Under the pieces are notes generated by a model. That model searched no databases, had not been told where the DNA came from, and was given only the letters and a program-made list of their open reading frames with translations. The position numbers and the translations under genes were made by a program. A DNA stretch of 64,000 bases from Pseudo-nitzschia pungens (lineage: Eukaryota; Bacillariophyta; Bacillariophyceae; Bacillariales; Bacillariaceae), in assembly GCA_037355855.1 (NCBI GenBank), contig CM074759.1, positions 1,798,001-1,862,000 on the forward strand. The letters run 5' to 3'. Shown here piece by piece: positions 57,197 to 64,000 of this stretch. How positions within the stretch are numbered: the stretch's first letter is position 1; every line of letters starts with the position of its first letter.

Positions 57197-58393
57197 TTTT
57201 TGAACAGATCTCTCCTCAACTACGTCCTGGTTAGACACTAGTTATATCAGCCATATTGTGAGAGTTCTTACACAGTGAAAAAAACACCATGCAAAAACAC
57301 GTGCTTTTTCTCTTTACAGTTCATGCGCACCTCTTTTCGATCGACTCCTCTATTCATTCTTTGTTGCTGTTGCACCTCTCTCTATTGCACCTCTCCGTTG
57401 ATTGCTTTTTTTGTCCACCAACCACTCTCTCTCATCATTGGTGACAAAGAAGCACTGTGTCACGTGAGTAGAAACTGTACTGGAACCGGACGTCAGCATG
57501 GTTCTTTTCACAATCGTCGAAAGGGAAAGGTAACTTACGAATTGACGATCGATCGATCTTCAACTGACTCACTCTTTTCTTTCGCCCGGACCTATCTCCG
57601 TTGGCAGCAATGACAGGGAGGGAACAAGAAGGCAGGTAGATGGAGTAATACTCTACACGACAATCAACTGGGAAAGGCAACAACAAAAGAAGCGCTGACG
57701 CAACAAGAGACGACGAGTATCGATCAGCAACAGAAACTGGCGCGTTCGATCAGCCTCCTTTCCATTGACGCTAGGCCCAACCTGTACAACTTGGTATTGA
57801 TCTACACACCCAAAGCTTGGGAAAACATGGCGCGGACTAGCAGGGGGTATCAGTCGCCAGCAGGCAAGGCAACAAAAACAACAGCAACAATATGATAGAT
57901 CGACAATCTTGAAAAACCGAGACAACAGAATGTTGACAATCAACCTTTTTTTCCTCTCATAGTTTTGCAGATCCTACTACTCTGAATAACAAGAATCTAC
58001 AACAATGAGGTTTGAAACTGGATTAGAAGCCCTACTGCTCGCATTCCAGCGCATGGCTCTTGAGGAGGAGAGCGAAACATCCTATCGTTCCAGTGTTGCT
58101 TGGAAGATTCTTTATCCATCAGCGGTGACAATACCTACAAGATCCGTCATATGGGAAAGGATCGTCTCCGCAGAGAGGGTATACTCCCTGTTTCTATTGC
58201 TTGCAGCCCAGCTAATATTGCTAAGGGACGTGAGATCCTGCGTCGAGCTACTGCTGCTAGTAGTACTAGTAACACTCGCCGTAGTAGTGCTCGTGGTGCT
58301 ACCAATCGCCGCCGCAACGCTGCTACTAGCAATACTAGTGCAACTAGTACTAGTAACAGTAGCAGCGAAAATTAGCCGTAGTAGCAGGAAATA
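57197..58393. other. Flank of element B, degenerate mobile sequence
   Basis: Starts with TTTTGAACAG, continuing the element into which B inserted, and GTCCTGGTTAGACACTAG which recurs at 58758-58775. An open frame at 58005-58445 (plus) and an overlapping one at 58100-58375 share no recognised family. The Leu/Val run of the first is a frame artefact of GTAGTAC repeats. Confidence 0.45.
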
Positions 58394-58484
58394 CTACGGA
58401 ATTCCTATCAGCTATCCCCCGGTCTCCGTAGAAATTAGTAGTTGATGATGTAGAACCAGGGGACAGCTGATAGGAACTTTGTAG
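58394..58484. mobile_element. Short MITE (91 bp)
   Basis: Ends CTACGGAATTCCTATCAGCT and AGCTGATAGGAACTTTGTAG, flanked by TA on both sides. Same family as 46317-46408; end sequence matches the right terminus at 63767. Confidence 0.85.
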
Positions 58485-58644
58485 TAGCCATCGTGTACGC
58501 ATTCGTGTTAATATAATATTTTAAAGTTTGTATTTTCGTGGTACATTTTCTACTTAGTTGTACGGTAAACGTTCAGTTATTAGGAACGCACACATATCGG
58601 TCATAGTTCAATTATTTCGGAACAGAGGTAGTAATTAATTAATA

Positions 58645-59269
58645 CCTCCGGTCCAAAATACCATATCTTTTAGCACATATTTTTGAACTTGTGATCAATT
58701 TTCAACCGATTCAAATTGTTCTTTTTGGGTTAAACTCCCCTCAACAAACTCCCTATGCCTGGTTAGACACTAGTTATGCTGGTGGTATTGATCCACCTTT
58801 CATTGGGACTTGAACAAGGCCTGTAAAGCCATGCTGATGTGATTTTACCGGTTCAAAGGCTTCCACCTGGCATTTGAGAGTCTGAGAACTTTCTTTGAGA
58901 AGCTGTGACAATGAGCTTTTGTAAGAGAGTATGTGTAAGAAACATTAAGAGAGTTGTTGTACTTTCATTTGTGTTCCAAAGAGACCCATTTTAGTGCCTG
59001 GGTGGTGTGTCCCATTTGCATTGCTTAGGTCTACAGGGGATCCAACGCATGCTAAAAAGGAGTTTTCATCAGTTTTTTTTTTCGATCGCGCATTTGTTTG
59101 GTGCAAACACGTGCAGTTTTGTGTGCACGATCTCAAAACAGTTCATGTGCACCTCTTGCATGGATCTAATCGGATTGATCAAATTTAATCAGATTGATCA
59201 AATTTTTAACGATACACTATTTAGGACCGCATACAGAAGAGTCATTGATACAGTATTTTGGACCGGAGG
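58645..59269. mobile_element. Mariner-like MITE (625 bp)
   Basis: Left end CCTCCGGTCCAAAATAC after TA (58643-58644) and right end GTATTTTGGACCGGAGG before TA (59270-59271). Internally it shares, in reverse, the sequence of 46090-46260 (TGGTTAGACACTAG, GGTTCAAAGGCTTCCACCTG). Confidence 0.8.
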
Positions 59270-59274
59270 TAGTA

Positions 59275-59595
59275 ATAGGCTATCTTTGAACGATAAAACG
59301 GAAGACAAGAACTCTCTTCCTGTTTCTATCACCTACAGTATCTGGACAAAAATTCAGTTTCTTAGCTTTCGAAAGAACCTTCCCCAAGGTTCAAATGCCA
59401 GGTGGAACCCTACCAATAGCACGAGCCTATCAGCGTCTAATCAGGCATGAGGACTTAGTTGAGGAGAGTTTAAACCAAAAAGAATGATTTGAAATGGTTG
59501 CGATTTGAAATGGTTGAAAATTGATCGATAGACAAGCTTGTACGGTACTCGTACTCGTATGTGCGAAGCGCACAGTTATTTTGAAACGGAGGAAG
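59275..59595. mobile_element. Truncated copy of the 45560-46316 MITE (right part)
   Basis: Similar to 45968-46316 from ATAGGCTATCTTTG to GGAGGAAG-TA. Left part missing where it abuts the previous element. Confidence 0.8.
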
Positions 59596-60220
59596 TAATT
59601 TACCGTACTACGAGTAATTACCTCTGGTCCGAAAAACTCATCAAAACCACCGTGATAAAACACACACAAAATCAAATTACTAGCGCTAGTTTTTAGTGTT
59701 TTGTGGCTCACTAGTTGGTCACTAACCTGAATCTTGATGTGGGTGTGTAGGGTTAGTACAAAGTACAGAGGGTCCTAGCTGGGTTGAAGGGTGTGAAAGT
59801 TTAGTCAATTTACTACTACAGGAACATGGTCCTCATTGTCTCCTTGTTGGTGTTGGCGGAGGGAAAATGATTTGAGCCAATGGGGAAGCAGTATCCCACA
59901 TCTCAGTGCTCAGTGCTGTGCAGCTGACTGCTTGTATGAACTTCACATTGAATCTGTTGGTGGCAGTGCATGGTGTGTGGTTGCTCCTCGTGGGTACTTA
60001 CCTACGTACCTACCATCTGGACTGTCTTTACTTACCTCCTGGACCGTCCTCACCCACTATCCTATTGCTCATTCCGGTTGCTACAACAGTCACACAAGAG
60101 TCCCAGCAGGAACATTATGGAAAAAAGTTTTTTTGAGAAAATTTCCATATTCATGCGCGTTGGGCGCGCGATAAAATTGACGTAACTTTTAACGGCTGTT
60201 TTTTGTTGTATATCCGCTTA
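59596..60220. other. Non-coding; unresolved left part of element D
   Basis: No recognised coding frame. The left terminus of the 60-64 kb transposon (element D) should lie here by comparison with element B, but I could not find an inverted match to its right end. Confidence 0.4.
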
Positions 60221-61519
60221 ATGGTAGAGTGTCCTCAACGATTGTCCTCAAAACGTGTCCTCAAAACTGTCCTCAAAAAGTGTCCTCAAAACGTGTCCTC
60301 AACGATCTTGTCCTCAACAGTCTGTCCTCAACCATTATGTCCTCAACAATTATGTCCTCAACGTTTTGTCCTCAACCTCTATTGCAATGTAAATGGTGGT
60401 GCGAAACTGGACAGCAACAATGAATGCAAGTGCCTGGTCTGTTCTTGTAATTGCAGTTTCGCGTACAAAAAAAATTCTGTAGACATGATTTCCGTCAACA
60501 AGGGAGCAGAGAAGATTGCTGACAAGGAAAACATCGACACTGGCAACGCTGCTGCTGGAAAAGCAATTGGATTGATCTTTGCTGCATCTGCATTGGAAGC
60601 GCATGCTGCTCGAGCTGCAGTTATCCATGCCCGAAATGGAAAAACTGACGCTAGTGACGCGTTTCATACTGAGAATCTGTATTTCCAGGGAGCAAGCCAA
60701 AGATTGATGGCAGATCCGTCTATTGACCTGTCGTCTCTCCGCGATTATGCCGGGACTGCTGTTAATATTGGACTTCCAAACGGAGCTGTTTATGATACTT
60801 GACTTCTTGGCAAATAGAACGGCGGTTTTCGCGAGAGGAACAACCGGCTCAAGAAACCTGCTGTAGCTGCATCAAATGGACATGGTTTTCTTGAGATGGG
60901 GCCTCCAGCGCCAAGAAAGACAACTTCGGCTGCAACAATCAGTCCAATCCCAGCATCGACAACTGTTATGGCAACTCCACCGGTGGCAGCAACCCTACCT
61001 ACCCTTGGTCCGTTCGATTCATCCAGCAAGATGAAAAAGCATAAAATTCCCATCTCCGCAACAATGAAGACGTTTCGTTCTGTCAATGCTGCAGTGAATG
61101 GGGTAAAGATGCCATCTGCAACGTCGCAAGCAGACATGGACCGGCTCTTGAAAGAACAGGAGATAATTGACGTGCCTGACGATGAAGACTTGTCAGTTGT
61201 ATCTGTCACATCCTTCAAATGCCAGAAGACTGATGATACTCCTGCCACGGCCATGGTGAATGAAACCATCAATAGCGTTGTCGAGTGCGCTTACAATCCA
61301 ATTATCAACGTTGATTCCCCGGCGTCTCCTGACTCTGCCTTGGGTAGAGACGTTGCTCACATTATTGATCTCCCCTTCAGGAAGGTGAGAAAGATTGCTC
61401 GTGGGATCTTGAAAACCAACAAAGATGCAGGTCCCGAAGACCTCAAGCGTCTGTTGGACCAAGCTTATCCATTCCCATCTTCTATCAAGAAGAAGAAGGC
61501 AAAGAAGGTAGTGAACTGA
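60221..61519 (+). pseudogene. ORF2 of element D, degenerate (two in-frame stops)
   Basis: The frame runs from ATG 60221 through a tandem repeat, the block NECKCLVCSCNCSF, and KGAEKIADKENIDTG, to TGA at 60800-60802 and TAG at 60815-60817. It reopens in the same frame (NGGFRERNNRLKKP) and continues to TGA before 61520 with a Lys-rich end (SSIKKKKAKKVVN). The Cys cluster and the C-terminal helix-plus-basic tail parallel ORF2 of element B. An alternative start is ATG 60485. Contains a chance ENLYFQG string at 60671-60691. Function unknown. Confidence 0.6.
60230..60375 (+). repeat. TGTCCTCAA tandem repeat, 11 copies
   Basis: Units of TGTCCTCAA separated by 3-6 variable bases, in front of the Cys-rich part of ORF2 of element D. 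Read through in frame, it gives repeated Cys-Pro-Gln. Confidence 0.9.
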
Positions 61520-61529
61520 AGGCCCCCCT

Positions 61530-62312
61530 GTATATTGTTGTGTCTCCACCAGAAGATTGTCGCGTCTCCACCATTGCCAATTGTCGAGTCTCCACCAGAA
61601 GATTGTCGCGTCTCCACCAGTCGATTGTCGAGTTTCCACCATGGTTGATTGTATATTGTCGCGTCTCCACCATGGTCGATTGTCAATTTTGGTTGTATTT
61701 CTTAGTGGTTGTTTAGATTTGCTTTTGCAGAGTTGCAAAAATAGAAATAATGAATTAGAGTTGCTGAGCGCTTTGAGAGCTTTTGGTAGTGGTAGTGGAT
61801 CGATTGATCGATCGATCAATTTGAGTTTTGGTGTTCCAGTTTTCATGTAACAAATGTTTGATATCCACCCCTGTAAATAAATAATACCTAAAGACAACTC
61901 TAACCTATCAGATTACAAGCATGTCGGACTTCAATCCCATCAGTTCTTCTATAGTTTGCGGCACCGGTTGACTTCAATCCCACCATCTGGACGTCCAAGG
62001 TTTTCTATTGTACCTATGTTCGATATCCACCAATAGAGATGAATATAATCGATTCCCACAAGTGTTCGATACTTAAGACGTGGGAGTGATCGACTGCCGG
62101 TGGCGCTATTGGGTACAATCAAAAACCTATTACAAATAAACTGGAGCAAACTGGAGCAACACTAATTCATTATTCCTATTTTTGCAACCTGCAAAAGCAA
62201 AATCCACTAAACTACCACTAAGAAATACAATCGACAATCGACCATGATGGAGACTTGACAATCGACAATGGTGGAGACTCGACAATTGCCTGGTGGAGAC
62301 GCGACAATACAC
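61530..62312. repeat. Central inverted repeat of element D
   Basis: Left arm about 61538-61765 has TGTCG(A/C)GTCTCCACCA units, then TTGTATTTCTTAGTGGTTG, GCTTTTGCAGAGTTGCAAAA and AATAATGAATTAGAGTTGCT. The right arm 62145-62310 is the reverse of the same. A spacer of about 380 bases contains AATCCCACCATCTGGACGTC, present in reverse at about 52258-52277 in element B. It separates the converging 3' ends of both genes. Confidence 0.8.
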
Positions 62313-63407
62313 TCAGTTCATATATCCGACGTTCGCAAAGTAGTTTACGAACTCGGGGATACCTCTAATAATTGCATACAGCTGCTGGCTCAGTTCAGCT
62401 GGGTTAGAGATATCATACATCTTGTAGCTGAGAGCCATCTCAATGGTATTGAATACATACTCGATGGGTCCATCCACCGGATGATAAGGGGCACAGAACA
62501 CAAATCGGTGCCCCGCAGCTAGAATTGCACCCAGCGTCAATGGATTGTGGTGAGCCAGCAAATTGTCCATGATAAAGCACTTCCTATTCCCTGGCGTCCC
62601 TTGTGGCAGCGATTCCAGGATGGTTTCAATAAATGCAGCAAAGGAGATAGCGTCAGTCCCTGTTGTATCAAATCTAACCCAGCAACGTCCCTCGGGACCC
62701 CCGCTGATTACCATCTTGAGCGTATGATTTACACCATGGCCGTAGTTCCCTCGCTGGCACACTCTCCCGCAAATTGACGCTTTGCCCATTCTCCTGTTTG
62801 CGTTCTCCAGCTTGATTCCTGCTTCATCCACATCAATCATATCGTCCCTACAAATGTCCGCAATTCCATTCGGATAATTCATGGTCCAATATCGGAATCG
62901 CTTGTATCGATTCCGAAAAGTGAAAGCTTGATTTGCTGTTGTAGAGCCCTTCTTTCTGTTGATTCTGATTGAATTCTCTGCTTCCGTAATATCCTTCAAA
63001 GAATAGATGCGAGGGACAAGTAAGTATCCGCTGTAGGATCTCCAGAGGAACGCGATACACTTGTATCGTGTGGCCTTTGGATAGATCTTTCGGTAAACAC
63101 CAAGCAAGAACATTGGATATCCACGAATCCCTTCCTTCAGCTTATTTCCCATGTGTCGCATTCTAACGTTCCTTCCAAGCATTTGGATCCTTCTCCTGTA
63201 GCGTTTGGCAGTTTTGGAATGAGGAAGAGTCTCGATATGATTGATTAATTTTCCTATCTCTGCATATCTCACTACAGTGTGTCTCCTGATGTCCTCTGAA
63301 TAGCCATTCCCTCCAATTCTAGGGACAGGGATGTCATTCTCACCATATCTAGACGTTTCGCGAGGAGGTTGGACCTTATTGCTCTTCAGGGGATTGCCGT
63401 TCACCAT
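62313..63407 (-). CDS. DD34E Tc1/mariner (IS630-like) transposase of element D
   Basis: 364 residues, intact frame, ATG 63405-63407, TGA at 62313-62315. N-terminal helix-turn-helix region with basic residues (RYRRRIQMLGRNVRMRH). Catalytic triad: Asp in MIDVDEAGIK, Asp in CFIMDNLLAHHN, Glu in GPIEYVFN, with 34 residues between the last two. PYHPVDGPIEY matches the PYxPxxNPIE block of IS630/Tc1 enzymes. Only distantly similar to the DD38E enzyme at 47636, though layout is mirrored. Coding capacity is intact, so activity is possible if both ends exist. Confidence 0.88.
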   Translation of the reverse strand: MVNGNPLKSNKVQPPRETSRYGENDIPVPRIGGNGYSEDIRRHTVVRYAEIGKLINHIETLPHSKTAKRYRRRIQMLGRNVRMRHMGNKLKEGIRGYPMFLLGVYRKIYPKATRYKCIAFLWRSYSGYLLVPRIYSLKDITEAENSIRINRKKGSTTANQAFTFRNRYKRFRYWTMNYPNGIADICRDDMIDVDEAGIKLENANRRMGKASICGRVCQRGNYGHGVNHTLKMVISGGPEGRCWVRFDTTGTDAISFAAFIETILESLPQGTPGNRKCFIMDNLLAHHNPLTLGAILAAGHRFVFCAPYHPVDGPIEYVFNTIEMALSYKMYDISNPAELSQQLYAIIRGIPEFVNYFANVGYMN

Positions 63408-63743
63408 GATCGTGGATCGTCAAATTCTCGTTGTCGTCGTCACCAAAATCAGCAGCAGCTCAAAAAATCACTTTCCGAGGTTGATTTTCCAGCGAAAAAA
63501 GGCCCTAGACCTCAAAATGATGCAAGGGTTGCTCTGGACAAGAAAAATGGGTTCAAAGGAGCTGTTGCAACAGGATTTGGGCAACCACCATGGTCCGGGT
63601 CGGAATGAGAAGGAGTGGTGTGTTGGTGTCAAAAAGAAGAAGACTGGAGCCTACACTAAATTACGTTCAAATTGAGTACTAGAGAATTTTCTGAGTTAAC
63701 CTCAAATCGACACAAAAAAGCTTTTTTTTTGAAACTGGAGGGG

Positions 63744-63767
63744 GGACAGCTGATAGGAATTCCGTAG
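63744..63767 (-). repeat. Right terminus of element D
   Basis: GACAGCTGATAGGAATTCCG then TAG and TA (63768-63769). Matches the ends of the 91-92 bp MITEs at 46317 and 58394. Confidence 0.7.
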
Positions 63768-63769
63768 TA

Positions 63770-64000
63770 TTTACGTACCAGTATCTCAAGCACCCTTGCC
63801 CTACACCATTTTTTACTTCTACCGTAAGATTAGTTCGTCCAGCAATTACGAAAAATACTCGTATGCATGAGAGTAAACCTTACGCGTAACCTTACCTACT
63901 TCTTGTACTGTACTGATGTGACCAAACGGAATGTTCGAATGTACGAATCTGGGGTTCCGGTACTTGTTACATATTCACGAGGGTGTAGGAGTTGCGTAGG
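63770..64000. other. Intergenic with dispersed motifs
   Basis: Copies of ACCGTAAGATTA and AACCTTACGCGTAACCTTAC at 63822-63896. No gene. Confidence 0.5.

Noticed and set aside
58005..58445. Hydrophobic 146-residue frame
   Set aside because: Leu/Val run comes from GTAGTAC-type repeats, competes with another open frame, and no family recognised.
60671..60691. Cloning-vector contamination suggested by ENLYFQG
   Set aside because: Surrounding sequence is transposon-like with a relative nearby; no other vector landmarks.
63369..63608. Plus-strand frame antisense and upstream of the DD34E transposase
   Set aside because: No counterpart in element B and two overlapping alternatives; not supported.

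Overview
The window looks like nuclear DNA of a diatom, most likely a pennate one. Genes have short GT-AG introns. Several proteins begin with a signal peptide followed by an Ala-Phe or Gly-Phe junction, the diatom plastid-targeting signature (IF-2 at 19463, aldo/keto reductase at 39927, possibly the HIT-family protein at 25282). Other markers are an ER BiP ending in DDEL, a FACT subunit with two HMG boxes, and retroelement Gag proteins with a Cys/His knuckle. No prokaryotic operons, tRNA, rRNA or CRISPR were seen. Species cannot be fixed from sequence alone.

Positions 1-45,000 are gene space. In order: the 3' end of a class I fructose-bisphosphate aldolase (3-470), a SpoU/TrmH RNA methyltransferase (minus), a six-exon type II membrane SGNH-like protein, a kinesin-13 with an N-terminal SAM domain (minus), a protein of about eight helicase-associated repeats (minus), FACT subunit SSRP1, a plastid PAP/fibrillin (minus), plastid IF-2, an AAAP-type amino-acid transporter (minus), a HIT/VTC2-like phosphorylase, an AGD14-type ArfGAP, an armadillo-repeat protein, BiP, a small membrane protein (minus), a plastid aldo/keto reductase, a twin CX9C protein (minus), and arabinose-5-phosphate isomerase (minus). 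Gene-free stretches are rich in short motifs such as GTAAGGTTAC and ACCGGTA.

Positions 45,400-63,800 are a nested transposon graveyard. A 9.8 kb Tc1/mariner-like element (47358-57194, about 200 bp inverted repeats, TA flanks) carries a DD38E transposase on plus and a convergent 626-residue Cys-rich protein (ORF2) on minus. A gag-only LTR retrotransposon (48630-51771, 340 bp LTRs, GAACT target duplication) sits inside the transposase gene, and a second, truncated one sits at the 3' end of ORF2. A related element at 60.2-63.8 kb has the mirror-image layout: a degenerate ORF2 on plus, a central inverted repeat, and a DD34E transposase on minus. Around these lie short MITEs with Stowaway-like ends.

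The most striking pattern in gene space is that three conserved genes (2884-6523, 11127-13581, 17802-18628) are broken eight times, and every break is a net +1 shift, while neighbouring genes are intact. Insertion-type assembly error is the simplest explanation. Widespread +1 recoding is the exciting alternative, and one site is the antizyme-like TCC-TGA. The second candidate novelty is the two-gene mariner architecture shared by both large elements.
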